Source: JACVRN01 sp036389255 (GTDB taxonomy: Bacteria; Acidobacteriota; Blastocatellia; Pyrinomonadales; Pyrinomonadaceae). From it: 64,000 nt of DNA. Position numbers and translations under genes: made by a program. Where the stretch lies: contig DASVQI010000038.1 in NCBI GenBank assembly GCA_036389255.1, forward strand, positions 1 through 64,000, read 5' to 3'. Below the pieces are notes generated by a model. The model was not told the origin of the DNA and searched no databases. It saw nothing but the letters and a program-made list of their open reading frames with translations. Positions 43,188-52,426 of this stretch are shown piece by piece; positions within the stretch are counted from its first letter, which is position 1, and each line of letters opens with the position of its first letter.

Positions 43188-44573
43188 GTGGAACGTAAAG
43201 ACGCACGCATTCTGGTAGTTGATGACGAGCCGATGATGGCGGATTCTCTGAAGCAGAATCTGGCGGAGGAAGGTTACACGGTTGACACGGCCGCTACGGG
43301 AGCCGAGGCCATAGAGTTCTTCGACAGGGGCGGCCATCATCTGGCTATCTGCGACCTACAGCTTCCGGACATGGACGGCCTCGAAGTGATGCGCCACATG
43401 AAGGACACGCATCCCTCTACGGAAGTGATTGTGGTGACGGGCTACGGCACAGTGACTCGCGCCGTGGAGGCTACAAAGGCCGGCGCGTTCTACTTCGTGG
43501 AGAAGCCCTTCGACTTCGAGCAGATGCTTCCGCTAGTCGAGCGCGCGCTTGAGAGCCGCGAGTTGCGCGAAGAGACGGCGTCTATGCGCAGACAGCTTTC
43601 CACTCGCGCAGAGTACTTCAACATCATAGGCGCGTCTCGCCAGATGCAGACCATATACGAAACAATTGAGTCCGTGGCCAAATCGGACGCCAACGTCCTC
43701 ATAGTAGGCGAGAGCGGCACCGGCAAAGAGTTAATCGCCAACGCCATTCACTACAACTCGCTTCGCGCCAAGAAGCCCTTCATCAAGGTCAACTGCGCCG
43801 CCTTGCCGAAAGAGCTTATCGAAAGTGAACTCTTCGGCCACACTAAGGGAGCATTCACCGGCGCGCACGCGGACAAAGAGGGACTCGTTCAGCACGCTGC
43901 GGGCGGCTCGCTCCTTCTGGACGAGATAGCGGAGATGCCCGTAGAGCTTCAGCCGAAGCTGCTTCGCGTGCTGCAAGACCGCAGCTATCGCAAGGTAGGC
44001 TCCGAGAAGACTTATGCCGTGGACTTTCGTCTAATCTCTTCCACCAATCGCCTTCCGGCAGATGCCATACGCGACGGGTTGCTCAGAGACGACCTCTTCT
44101 ATCGCATCTCCACGATTACGATTCACGTTCCGCCCTTGAGGGAGAGAACCGAGGACATACAGCTTCTGACAGACCACTTCCTGAAGGAGTACGCGCACAA
44201 GTACGACCGTCAGATTACGGGAGTGTCGCAGGCCGCGTATCAAAGGCTCTTCGCGCATCAATGGCCCGGCAACGTGCGCGAGCTTCAGAACGTGATAGAG
44301 CGCGCAGTCCTGCTTGCGAAAGCCAACAAGATAGAGCCGGTTGACCTGCCCTTCGACAACGGCAGCGTCCCGGAAGGCGGCGCACAGGCCGGAGGCTGGG
44401 ACGTGCCCGCCAACATGACCCTTGAAGAGATAGAGAAGCTGGTCATAGAAAAGACTCTCCAGAGAACCAACGGCAACAAGCAGGCCGCAGCCAACCTGCT
44501 GGGCATCTACCGCCCGCGCCTCTACAGCAAAATCAGAAAGTACAACATAGACGTAGCCCAGCTAAACGCCTGA
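43188..44573 (+). CDS. Sigma-54 dependent response regulator (NtrC family)
   Basis: This 461-aa protein has a receiver (1-120; D56 in AICDLQLPD, K in EKPFD), a sigma-54 AAA+ domain (about 145-380; Walker A GESGTGKE, GAFTGA motif, Walker B DEIAEMP) and a C-terminal Fis-type helix (about 425-455; GNKQAAANLLGIYRPRLYSKI). The start is GTG 43188, with GGAG nine bases upstream. It forms an operon with the ChpT-like gene and may receive phosphate from it. Target promoters are unknown, and the pilin operon has its own regulator next door. Confidence 0.93.
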   Translation: MERKDARILVVDDEPMMADSLKQNLAEEGYTVDTAATGAEAIEFFDRGGHHLAICDLQLPDMDGLEVMRHMKDTHPSTEVIVVTGYGTVTRAVEATKAGAFYFVEKPFDFEQMLPLVERALESRELREETASMRRQLSTRAEYFNIIGASRQMQTIYETIESVAKSDANVLIVGESGTGKELIANAIHYNSLRAKKPFIKVNCAALPKELIESELFGHTKGAFTGAHADKEGLVQHAAGGSLLLDEIAEMPVELQPKLLRVLQDRSYRKVGSEKTYAVDFRLISSTNRLPADAIRDGLLRDDLFYRISTITIHVPPLRERTEDIQLLTDHFLKEYAHKYDRQITGVSQAAYQRLFAHQWPGNVRELQNVIERAVLLAKANKIEPVDLPFDNGSVPEGGAQAGGWDVPANMTLEEIEKLVIEKTLQRTNGNKQAAANLLGIYRPRLYSKIRKYNIDVAQLNA

Positions 44574-44970
44574 GCCAAAAGATTAACAACAACCTGCGCT
44601 AGCTTCGGTTACCAATCTAATTGAAGCTAGTGCAGGTGTATTTACTTCAAGCGCAGATGTAATCAGAGTAAATACACCTGCACTTACTCCAAAACATCTG
44701 TAAATGAAGATGCGGCCAATAAGACTCCCTTTCGGCCCAGCCCCCGCGCCTGCTCTCCACAATATAACTCCCGCACCGGTTGGGGAAAGTCGCTTGGATT
44801 TGGCATAACGCCCCTCATCTCTCAGCCCTTATTATCAAACTTAAACAGTAAGACACAGTAAATGGCTACTAACGAAACTCAATCTTCAAGATACTTGTAG
44901 AAAATTGACGTTTGTCAGTGAACAGACAGAAGACAAAATCAGGGGTAATAGTAACTAGGGGAAAATTATC
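44574..44970. other. Intergenic region with imperfect and perfect hairpins
   Basis: These 397 bases have no gene. They contain the 18-bp inverted repeat listed separately, AGCTTC/GAAGCT flanks at 44601-44628 and a TGAC-N4-GTCA dyad just ahead of the alcohol dehydrogenase gene (about 44907-44918), a possible repressor site. The composition is more AT-rich than the average, like the gene that follows. Confidence 0.5.
44629..44684. repeat. 18-bp perfect inverted repeat
   Basis: AGTGCAGGTGTATTTACT (44629-44646) pairs perfectly with 44667-44684 across a 20-base loop. It lies 56 bases after the sigma-54 regulator stop and may end its transcript, but there is no T tract. Confidence 0.7.
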
Positions 44971-46017
44971 ATGAGCGTAAAAGCATACGGCACCCAAGCG
45001 GCTGAAGCGCCGTTGAAACAGTTAGATATCGAGCGAAGAGATGTGACGCCGCGTGACGTCGAAATCGAAATCCTTTACTGCGGTGTCTGTCATTCCGACC
45101 TACACACGGCTAGAAACGAATGGCATGGCACTGTTTATCCTGTTGTCCCCGGCCATGAAATCGTCGGCAAGGTGACCAGAGTCGGTAACGAGGTCACAAA
45201 GTTCAAAGCAGGCAACCTCGCGGCGGTCGGTTGTATGGTGGACTCCTGCCGGGAATGTGAATACTGCAAGGAGGGATTGGAGCAGTATTGCGAGCCGGGA
45301 AATACTCTCACTTACAACTCGCCGGATAAATATCTGGGCACGCAAACCTATGGCGGCTATTCGGAAAGCATTGTGGTTGACCAAGATTTTGTATTGCGAG
45401 TGCCCGATAATTCAGACCTCGCGGCTACAGCACCGTTACTGTGCGCCGGTATTACCACTTATTCTCCGCTCAAGCACTGGCAGGTCGGGCCGGGTAAAAA
45501 AGTTGGCGTCGTAGGCATCGGCGGTCTTGGACACATGGCTATCAAACTCGCTAAAGCCATGGGAGCCTATGTGGTAGTTTTCACGACATCACCTTCCAAA
45601 ACAGAAGACGCGAAGCGCCTCGGTGCGGACGAAGTGGTTTTATCCACAGACGAACAGCAGATGGGCGCGCACGCCAGAAGCCTGCATCTGGTTCTGGATG
45701 CAGTATCCGCCGCGCACGACGTGAACGCTTACCTCAACCTGCTCAAAGTAGACGGCACTCTGGTACTGGTCGGCGGGCCTGAAGAGCCGCTTCCGGTGGC
45801 GGCGTTCAGCGTCATCCCTACAAGACGGAGCTTCGCGGGCTCTACGATTGGCGGCATCGCGGAGACTCAGGAAATGCTCAACTTCTGTGCCGAGCACAAC
45901 ATTACTGCGGACATCGAGATAATTCCCATTCAGCAGATTAACGAAGCCTACGAACGATTATTAAGAAGCGATGTGCATTATCGTTTTGTGATTGACATGG
46001 CTTCGCTGAAAAGTTGA
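44971..46017 (+). CDS. Zinc-dependent NAD(P) alcohol dehydrogenase (CAD/YahK-like)
   Basis: This 348-aa MDR-family enzyme has the catalytic zinc ligands in CGVCHSDLH (about 37) and GHE (about 60). Structural zinc cysteines are in SCRECEYCKEGLEQYC. The Rossmann motif GVVGIGGLGHMAIKLAKAMGA (about 180-200) is present. Length and motifs match cinnamyl-alcohol/aldehyde reductases such as YahK and AdhC. ATA isoleucine codons, common in neighbouring genes, are almost absent (1 of about 17), so recent acquisition is possible. It stands alone. It would reduce aldehydes with NADPH in the cytoplasm. Confidence 0.93.
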   Translation: MSVKAYGTQAAEAPLKQLDIERRDVTPRDVEIEILYCGVCHSDLHTARNEWHGTVYPVVPGHEIVGKVTRVGNEVTKFKAGNLAAVGCMVDSCRECEYCKEGLEQYCEPGNTLTYNSPDKYLGTQTYGGYSESIVVDQDFVLRVPDNSDLAATAPLLCAGITTYSPLKHWQVGPGKKVGVVGIGGLGHMAIKLAKAMGAYVVVFTTSPSKTEDAKRLGADEVVLSTDEQQMGAHARSLHLVLDAVSAAHDVNAYLNLLKVDGTLVLVGGPEEPLPVAAFSVIPTRRSFAGSTIGGIAETQEMLNFCAEHNITADIEIIPIQQINEAYERLLRSDVHYRFVIDMASLKS

Positions 46018-46137
46018 TAGGGGAGATATGAGCAAAGTCTGATTTGTTACAGGCGCAATCCTGACAAGGCGGGACGGGTCGCCGGAGAATCTACGTGCTT
46101 GCTGATTTGTGAAGCCGGACGTTACCAGCCCTTTTGA

Positions 46138-46166
46138 GCATATGGTGTTGTGAAAACACCATATGC
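46138..46166 (+). terminator. Hairpin after the alcohol dehydrogenase gene
   Basis: GCATATGGTGTT (46138-46149) pairs perfectly with AACACCATATGC (46155-46166), five-base loop. It lies 120 bases after the stop and has no T tract; a regulatory palindrome is also possible. Confidence 0.45.
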
Positions 46167-46330
46167 GACACGCTTTAGGGGCAGCTTGCGCGCCGTCCCC
46201 GCGCTCATTCTTGCAATTCGATTATGAATATCTTGCCGGGCGCAAAAAGCGGTTGAATTTGTAGATAATGCGGTCTGCGGCCGGGGTTTAAGCAACCGGA
46301 CACTGCGATACACTTTTGGAGGAACGCTGT

Positions 46331-46361
46331 TTGCCAGCAAGGACGGCGGGTCATTTATAAT
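46331..46361 (+). promoter_or_regulatory. Candidate sigma-70 promoter of the glycine-zipper gene
   Basis: TTGCCA (46331-46336) and a perfect TATAAT (46356-46361) are 19 bases apart, longer than the ideal 17. The predicted start would leave a leader of about 15 bases with GGAG before the ATG. Confidence 0.35.
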
Positions 46362-46382
46362 TAAGTTTTCCGAAGGAGATAG

Positions 46383-46970
46383 ATGATGGTTTTCGATAAT
46401 AAGAGGGTTATATCAATCGCTCTGGCGACGGCGCTGCTGGGCGGAACGGTCGGGGCTTTTGTTTCCCGCTCCGGCAAGACTGCTGAGACGCCTCAGGTTC
46501 AGACTGCCGGTGCTGTGTCACCGACTACGGCGCAGACGACCGCACCGCAGACCGCTACGACCACAGACCAGTTGGCGGAGAACAACATACCCGAGGCTTA
46601 CCGCGAAGGTTTCGCTGACGGCGTTCGCACGGCGCTCGACAGCGACAAGTCTGAGCCCGGAACGGTCGTAGAGCGTCAGGCGACTCAGCCGCGAGTGGTC
46701 TATCGCAACGCTCGTCGCGGCTCCAGCGCTGGCTCTTCGCGCTATGACAACAGCCGTCGCGTCTACTACGACTACCAGCAGCAGCCGCAGAAGCGCTCTT
46801 TCTGGCAGAAGCACAGGGATAAGCTGACGGTGGCTATGGGCGCGGGCGGCGGCGCGGTTATAGGCGGCCTTCTAGGCGGCAAGAAGGGCGCGGCCATTGG
46901 CGCTCTGGCCGGAGGCGGCGGCTCGGCGCTTTACACTTACAAGCTCCGCAGGCGCAACCGTAACTACTAA
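46383..46970 (+). CDS. Small exported glycine-zipper protein
   Basis: This 195-aa protein has an N-terminal membrane/signal segment (ISIALATALLGGTVGAFVS). A Thr/Ala/Gln-rich low-complexity region follows (about 30-65). A Tyr/Arg-rich middle precedes the C-terminal glycine zipper (AMGAGGGAVIGGLLGGKKGAAIGALAGGGGSA, given here as a segment near 150-182), then a basic tail. It is similar in design to the protein at 2520-4082. The envelope role is unknown. It lies 27 bases before the protease gene on the same strand. AAGGAGAT precedes the ATG. Confidence 0.82.
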   Translation: MMVFDNKRVISIALATALLGGTVGAFVSRSGKTAETPQVQTAGAVSPTTAQTTAPQTATTTDQLAENNIPEAYREGFADGVRTALDSDKSEPGTVVERQATQPRVVYRNARRGSSAGSSRYDNSRRVYYDYQQQPQKRSFWQKHRDKLTVAMGAGGGAVIGGLLGGKKGAAIGALAGGGGSALYTYKLRRRNRNY

Positions 46971-46997
46971 GAGAAGCTTACGAAGAGAGAGGTTGCG

Positions 46998-48008
46998 ATG
47001 AAGGGCTGTCTGAAGAGCATAGCTTTTATCGTCGCTTCATCGCTCGTCTTCGCATGCGGTTTACAGACGTGGGCAGTTCCTCTCAAAGGGACTGCCCATC
47101 TTTATGCCGCTAAGGAGAAGGGCCGCGAAGCGCTCAGGCGTGCGAATGAAAGTGATTCGCGCGGCGTTGAGGCTCTTTCGGCGCGTTCCCTTCCCTTCGC
47201 CGCTCGCTTCCGGCTGGTAGAGGGGCGCGGCCTGATAGTCAACACTTGGATAAACGGCGCTGGCCCCTTCAAGCTCGCTATAGATACGGGGGCGGGGGCG
47301 ACTATTCTCTCGGAACAGGTGGCTCAGGCGGCTCAAGTGCGCTACGAGACGGGACGCCGCACGACCATAGGCGGCTTGAGCGGTAAAGGCGCAGGCATGG
47401 GCCGCGAAGCCCGGCTCTCAAGCCTTGCTATAGGCGACAGGAACAACTTTCTTCCGGCGCAGGCAAGCGTCGTCGTCACAAACAGCCTGCCGCCCGGCGT
47501 GGACGGCCTGCTTGACCCTACCGAAAGCTACTGGCCGCTAGGCTACACTATAGATTTTCCGCAAGCGACTATCTCCGCCTTCGACCCTCGCACGACGCCT
47601 TTAAGAGTCACGAACGCGCCTGCTAATGGTGCCGTCGTCCCATGGTTGTTCGTGGGAGCGGCCCGCCGCCCGTTCGTAAGTTTGGATAACGGGCGCAGGG
47701 CGCTGGTTGACACCGGCTCAAGCTTTGGGCTCGCGCTGGGCGAAATGGAGGCTCAGAGCATGGGAATTATCCCGCGCGCTCGCGGCAGAGCGAGTGAGGT
47801 GAGAGACTTGGGCGGCGGTCGGGTTTCGGCTCACAGGATTGCGCCCGTGACGGTTCGCATAGGCTCAATGTCGCTGCGTAACGTGCCGACAGACCTGCTC
47901 TACGGCGCGGAAGCCGGAGCGCCTATCATACTTGGCCGCGACGCGCTCAGTCCCTTCAAGCTGACCTTCGACCCGCTCAATCGTCTCATCCAGATTGAGC
48001 CGTTTTAA
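46998..48008 (+). CDS. Retropepsin-like aspartic protease with two DTG motifs
   Basis: This 336-aa exported protein (signal segment MKGCLKSIAFIVASSLVFA) has two aspartic-protease half domains. The first has AIDTGAGATILS with D96, and the second ALVDTGSSFGLALG with D238. Each is followed by the hydrophobic-Gly strand typical of retropepsins; the second ends ILGRDALSPFKLTFD. The paired motifs suggest an intramolecular active site like pepsin instead of the usual homodimer. It probably acts in the periplasm. It follows the glycine-zipper gene by 27 bases, likely in one operon. Confidence 0.85.
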   Translation: MKGCLKSIAFIVASSLVFACGLQTWAVPLKGTAHLYAAKEKGREALRRANESDSRGVEALSARSLPFAARFRLVEGRGLIVNTWINGAGPFKLAIDTGAGATILSEQVAQAAQVRYETGRRTTIGGLSGKGAGMGREARLSSLAIGDRNNFLPAQASVVVTNSLPPGVDGLLDPTESYWPLGYTIDFPQATISAFDPRTTPLRVTNAPANGAVVPWLFVGAARRPFVSLDNGRRALVDTGSSFGLALGEMEAQSMGIIPRARGRASEVRDLGGGRVSAHRIAPVTVRIGSMSLRNVPTDLLYGAEAGAPIILGRDALSPFKLTFDPLNRLIQIEPF

Positions 48009-48305
48009 GCCAAAACAATCTACGCACGCTCCTGAAAGCTCTACAGACCCGCCTTGAGTGTCACATTTCGTACAGACACGACCGGCCCGCGCGGTCTATT
48101 ATTGCCCCGTTTTAAGTCACAGGATGGGGATGGGGATGGGATAACTCACCAGCGACTACTCCATCGCCCGCAACCCATAACATTTTCTCGTAGAATTTAT
48201 ATGCCGGTCAGCAAGCTGTGCTGTGCGGGCGAACAATTCCGGCTTAAAGCGGCAATCTCTAACCAGACAACCATAGTGAGCTACACTTTCTTCAGGGAGT
48301 CCCCT

Positions 48306-48674
48306 ATGTTAGACCAAAGGCGGCGCATCCTCTGTGTTGACGATAACGAGGACAATAGCTCTATGTTGACGGTGCTGCTTGGGCTCTCAAGCTACGAAGC
48401 GGTGGCCGCAGGCTCCATAGAAGAGGCGTTGCGACTGGCGCGAAGCCAGAGCTTTGACCTCTTTATTCTGGATAAGCGATTTCCTGACGGAACGGGCTTC
48501 GCGCTCTGTCAGGAGATTCGAAGGCTTCACCCTGATACGCCCGTCATCTTTTATTCGGGCGACGCTTATTCATCCGACCGCATAGAAGGCTTTAGCGCGG
48601 GCGCGCACGATTACGTAGCCAAGCCCGACATAGACAAGCTGCTCGACTCGGTCAATCTTTTTCTGGCAGCCTGA
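48306..48674 (+). CDS. Single-domain response regulator
   Basis: This 122-aa receiver has acidic DDNED at 13-17, phospho-acceptor D55 in LFILDKRFPDGTG, S in FYSGDAYSS and K in VAKPDID. The ATG at 48306 was chosen since the receiver begins there and CAGGGAG lies about 7 bases upstream; the frame stays open to 48054 but lacks homology. It stands alone and has no output domain. The kinase partner is unknown. Confidence 0.9.
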   Translation: MLDQRRRILCVDDNEDNSSMLTVLLGLSSYEAVAAGSIEEALRLARSQSFDLFILDKRFPDGTGFALCQEIRRLHPDTPVIFYSGDAYSSDRIEGFSAGAHDYVAKPDIDKLLDSVNLFLAA

Positions 48675-49057
48675 CGCCAAGAGCCGTCTCTTAGAGAACT
48701 CACCCTTTAACCCTCTCAGGCAGTTTTCCGTAGTCAAAACAAAAGAGGCCGTAGGCAGGAAGGTAGCATTCCTGCCTACGGCGATTTTCCTGAGTCCAAC
48801 GCTTTTCCTCTCAGGAGGTGTTGGTGAGACTATGCCATGAACTCGCTGCGGCTTTGGTTGCAGTTTCATTGCAGTTTGATTTTGCTCATTTGTCGAAGCG
48901 CTGGCCCGCCTGAAACCTCTCGCGCGCACTCTCCTTTTATACGAGGACTGGCGCGCAACAGTGACACATAATACAATGGCTTTGCCTGCGATAATATTGA
49001 GAGCACCATAGCCCGTTTTGGGCGTGCCCAGCGCCCACGGCCATAAGACTGCCCGTA
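48675..49057. other. Intergenic region with a strong terminator
   Basis: These 383 bases hold the hairpin at 48748-48782. The remainder, up to the protein kinase ATG, has no gene and no clear promoter; TACAAT near 48970 is a possible -10 without a good -35. Confidence 0.5.
48748..48782 (+). terminator. Terminator of the response regulator gene
   Basis: GCCGTAGGCAGGAA (48748-48761) pairs perfectly with TTCCTGCCTACGGC (48769-48782) and is followed by GATTTTCC. Confidence 0.7.
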
Positions 49058-51469
49058 ATGCCAATCGGTGAAGGTACTTTTCTAGGTCGCTACGAGATTC
49101 GTTCCCTGCTCGGCACAGGCGGGATGGGTGAAGTCTATCTGGCACAGGACAGACAGCTTGACCGCACGGTCGCGCTCAAGATTCTTCCCGTTGACTTGGC
49201 GCGCGACCAACTGCGCATGCGCCGCTTCATACAGGAAGCAAAGTCCGCCTCGGCTCTGAATCACCCGAACATCATCACCATCTACGAAGTCGGAGAACTG
49301 GACGATACTCATTTCATCGCCACGGAGTTCGTGGACGGCGGGACTCTGCGCCAGCGAATCAACGGCGAGAAGCTCTCCGTAGATGAATCGCTTGAGATAG
49401 CCGTGCAGGTGGCATCGGCCCTGCAAGCCGCGCACGAAGCCGGAATTGTTCACCGCGACATAAAGCCAGACAACATCATGCTCAGGCGCGACGGCTACGT
49501 GAAGGTGCTGGACTTCGGCCTGGCCAAGCTGACGGAGAAGTCGAACGAGAGGCTGCTGTCCGCGCCTGAAGCGATGACGCTGGTCAACACGGAGCCGGGC
49601 CTAGTAGTGGGAACCGTCAGCTACATGTCGCCGGAGCAGGCGCGCGGGCTGATAGTTGACACGCGCTCCGACATATGGAGCCTCGGCGTAGTCATTTACC
49701 AGATGCTCACGGGCCACGAGCCTTTTGAAGCTGAGACACCCACAGACCAGATTGTCTCCATCATCGAGCGCCAGCCGCCGCCCATCTCCTTCTACACGGA
49801 AGGCGTGCCCGTGGAATTAGAGCGAATCGTCCTGCGTGCGCTGGCCAAGGACAGGGGCGACCGTCACCAGACAATAGACGAGATGCTGGACGAGCTGCGT
49901 CAGGTACGAAAGCGGCTGGCTTTTCAGACGGAGCTTAATCGTTCCATGTCTGCGGGCGAACTGAACCTGTCGCATCTCACTTCGGGCCTGTCCACGCAGC
50001 CCGTGACTTTGTCCGACGCAGACCAGCAGCCCGCGCCAACCGTCACGAGGCCCGCGAGCTCAATCACAAAGCGCAGGCGACCGCGCAAGAAAGCCATAGA
50101 CTCCATAGCCATCCTGCCGCTCACCAATGTCGGCGGCGACCCGAACACGGAGTACCTTTCCGACGGTATCACCGAGAGCATCATCAATAGTCTTTCGCGC
50201 CTGCAACGCCTGCGCGTGATGGCCCGCTCGACAGTCTTTCGCTACAAGGGCAGAGACGCAGACCCGCGAGAGGTCGGAGAAGAGTTGCGCGTGAGAGCCG
50301 TGCTGACGGGCCGGTTACAGCTCTTCGGAGACAGGCTGATGATAGCGACAGAGCTTGTTGACTCCTTCGACGGAGCGCAACTCTGGGGCGAGCAGTACAA
50401 CCGCAGGCTCTCCGACATCTTCGAGGTGCAGGAAGAGATTGCCAACGAGATTTCCGAGACGCTACAGCTTAAATTGACGGGCGAAGAGAAGCGACGTCTG
50501 ACCAAGCGCTACACGGATGACACGAAGGCGTATCACCTTTATCTGAAGGGCCGCTACTTCTGGAACAAGCGCTCGCGCGACTCTCTGGAAAGGGGGCTGG
50601 AGTTTTTCAAGCAGGCTATAGAAGCTGACGCGGCCTACGCGCTGGCCTATTCAGGGCTGGCTGATTCATACGCGCTGCTGGGCGTGGCCCTGCCGCCGCG
50701 AGACGCTTTCCCGCGCGCCATAGCCGCGTCTCTCAAAGCGCTTGAGATTGATGACACGGTGGCGGAGGCGCACACCTCCTTCGCGTTCGCTCGCATGTTC
50801 TTCGAATGGGACTGGGCCGGCGCGGAGGGAGAGTTCAAGCGGGCCATAGAGCTTAATCCGAACTACGCCACGGCTTATCAATGGTACGGGCGTCTGCTGT
50901 CGGCTCTGGGTCGCCACAACGAATCAATCATCAATCTTCAGATGGCGCAGGCGCTAGACCCGCTCTCGCTCTCAATCAACACGGGCGTCGGCGTCTCGCA
51001 CTACATGGCCGGGCGTTATGAAGATGCGATTGAGCAGTGCCGCAAAGCGCTTGAGGTGAACGACGCCTTCACGCTCGCCCACGAGCATCTGGGCTCCGCG
51101 CTTCAGCAGTTGGGAAGGCTGGAGGAAGCAGTGGCGGAGTTTCAGAAGGCCGCGCAGCTTGACGAAGGCGACATAGGTCTTCGCGCATCACTAGGTCAGG
51201 CTTACGCCGTGGCGGGTAGAAGAGAGGAGGCGGAAAGCATCCTCTCGGAGCTTACCGGCGCATCAAGACAGAGATACGTCTCGCCCTATTTCATGGTGGA
51301 GATTCTGGCCGGGCTGGGGCAGACCGATGAAGCCTTCGAGTGGTTGGAACGTTGTTACAGAGATCGCACGCCGCATCTGGTATTCCTCAACGTTGAGCCC
51401 AAGCTCAACCCCCTCAAAGCAGACCCGCGCTTCGACAACCTGTTGAAGAGAGTGAATCTGACAAGATAG
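49058..51469 (+). CDS. Ser/Thr protein kinase with TolB-like and TPR domains
   Basis: This 803-aa protein has a Hanks-type kinase domain (about 8-275): GTGGMGEVYLA, catalytic lysine about K40, HRDIKPDN (132-139), DFG (152-154) and SPEQARG. A linker follows. The TolB/adenylate-cyclase-associated segment (about 345-475) shows SIAILPLTNVGGDPN, YLSDGITESIINSLSRL and a VLTGRLQLFGDRLMIA strand. The C terminus has seven or more TPRs (about 480-800). There is no obvious transmembrane helix, so it should be cytoplasmic. This fusion is typical of Acidobacteriota and relatives. Substrates are unknown. It abuts the GGGGTTA hairpin. Confidence 0.92.
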   Translation: MPIGEGTFLGRYEIRSLLGTGGMGEVYLAQDRQLDRTVALKILPVDLARDQLRMRRFIQEAKSASALNHPNIITIYEVGELDDTHFIATEFVDGGTLRQRINGEKLSVDESLEIAVQVASALQAAHEAGIVHRDIKPDNIMLRRDGYVKVLDFGLAKLTEKSNERLLSAPEAMTLVNTEPGLVVGTVSYMSPEQARGLIVDTRSDIWSLGVVIYQMLTGHEPFEAETPTDQIVSIIERQPPPISFYTEGVPVELERIVLRALAKDRGDRHQTIDEMLDELRQVRKRLAFQTELNRSMSAGELNLSHLTSGLSTQPVTLSDADQQPAPTVTRPASSITKRRRPRKKAIDSIAILPLTNVGGDPNTEYLSDGITESIINSLSRLQRLRVMARSTVFRYKGRDADPREVGEELRVRAVLTGRLQLFGDRLMIATELVDSFDGAQLWGEQYNRRLSDIFEVQEEIANEISETLQLKLTGEEKRRLTKRYTDDTKAYHLYLKGRYFWNKRSRDSLERGLEFFKQAIEADAAYALAYSGLADSYALLGVALPPRDAFPRAIAASLKALEIDDTVAEAHTSFAFARMFFEWDWAGAEGEFKRAIELNPNYATAYQWYGRLLSALGRHNESIINLQMAQALDPLSLSINTGVGVSHYMAGRYEDAIEQCRKALEVNDAFTLAHEHLGSALQQLGRLEEAVAEFQKAAQLDEGDIGLRASLGQAYAVAGRREEAESILSELTGASRQRYVSPYFMVEILAGLGQTDEAFEWLERCYRDRTPHLVFLNVEPKLNPLKADPRFDNLLKRVNLTR

Positions 51470-51559
51470 GGGTTAGGGGTTAGGGGTTGGGGGATGGGAA
51501 AAGAAAATCAACTTGTCTTTCTTTTACTATCCCCTGACCCCTAACCCCCATCCCCCATT
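51467..51559. repeat. Heptamer-repeat hairpin (GGGGTTA type)
   Basis: The left arm reads TAG, GGGTTAG, GGGTTAG, GGGTTGG, GGGATGG. The right arm's reverse complement reads GAATGGG, GGATGGG, GGTTAGG, GGTCAGG, GGATAG. The period is seven bases. The TAG stop of the kinase gene (51467-51469) is its first part. It lies between convergent genes ending at 51469 and 51563. The unit looks telomere-like but the hairpin layout matches the other elements. Confidence 0.75.
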
Positions 51560-51562
51560 CTC

Positions 51563-52426
51563 TTATTCCCCGCCGTATCTTATCTCCATGCGGCGAATCC
51601 TGACGCTGGCAACCGCCAAGACAATCAGCGTGAAGATGATTAGTCCGGGGATGGCTATCCATGCGGGCGTGGGCTCGGCTATGACCGCGAAGGGGCCTTC
51701 GGACATGGGTATCGGCGTCAGCGATTGCAGGTAGTGAATGACGCTTATCTTCTTCAGCACGGGCGGGAGCAGAAAGTTTATGAACTCCCAGCCGTAGACT
51801 ACCAGCGCCGGCACAATCGGATTGCGGAAGAAAAGACCTATTACCAGAAAGACCGCGCCGTAGCCGACGCACGCCAGAATAGTAATCCCCAAGTAAGTGA
51901 AGACCTGTCCCAGCCCCGGCCCGTTAAACAGGAACTGAGTGCTCGTCGGATAGCCTGCAAGGTAGATGAAGAAGATAGAGCCTATCGTCGTCATAAGAAA
52001 AAGGAAGATAGCCGACACGAGCCCGGAGAGATATTTCCCCACCACCAGCACCTCACGCCTGACGGGGCAGAGGAAGTAATAGTGCAGGCTGCGGTCTACG
52101 ACTTCGCCGCGAAACAGGTTCATGAACATCCACGCGCAGCCGAAGAAGACGACCGTCCTCAGAATCAGCCCCTGATAGATGGCCGAAAAGACTTCGTTGA
52201 CCTCGCTGAAGTTCGTGCGAATGTCTTCGGAGTTGACGAGCGCCAGCAGCGCCATCAACAGAACCGGAAAGAGCGCCAGCATGTACAGGAGTACGGCGCG
52301 CTTGCCAAAGAGGTTCTTTCTCAGTTCGAGGCGGAAGATGGCTCCCGCCTGCCTGAGCCAGAGCGACCAGGGTCTGGACTGTTCGACCTTCTTTTCCACC
52401 GCAGCCACGTTCATAGCGGAACTCAT
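51563..52426 (-). CDS. ABC-2 type permease, cassette B
   Basis: This 287-aa protein has about six membrane helices. The first is [21 protein letters not shown] as a segment near 45-65, and the last [22 protein letters not shown]. The periplasmic loop holds [13 protein letters not shown]. The start overlaps the ATPase stop in ATGA (52423-52426), so both are translationally coupled. It has the same general plan as the permease at 53388 but different helix spacing. The substrate is unknown; lipid or carbohydrate export is possible. Confidence 0.85.
   Translation of the reverse strand: MSSAMNVAAVEKKVEQSRPWSLWLRQAGAIFRLELRKNLFGKRAVLLYMLALFPVLLMALLALVNSEDIRTNFSEVNEVFSAIYQGLILRTVVFFGCAWMFMNLFRGEVVDRSLHYYFLCPVRREVLVVGKYLSGLVSAIFLFLMTTIGSIFFIYLAGYPTSTQFLFNGPGLGQVFTYLGITILACVGYGAVFLVIGLFFRNPIVPALVVYGWEFINFLLPPVLKKISVIHYLQSLTPIPMSEGPFAVIAEPTPAWIAIPGLIIFTLIVLAVASVRIRRMEIRYGGE

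Larger units (their letters stand above)
46018..46382. other. Intergenic region before the glycine-zipper gene
   Basis: These 365 bases contain the hairpin at 46138-46166 and a candidate promoter just before the next gene. No gene is supported. Confidence 0.45.

Noticed and set aside
51467..51559. GGGGTTA repeats as telomere-like or G-quadruplex DNA
   Set aside because: The repeats are paired with reverse-complement units at the other side, like eight other elements here; an internal chromosomal hairpin explains them better.
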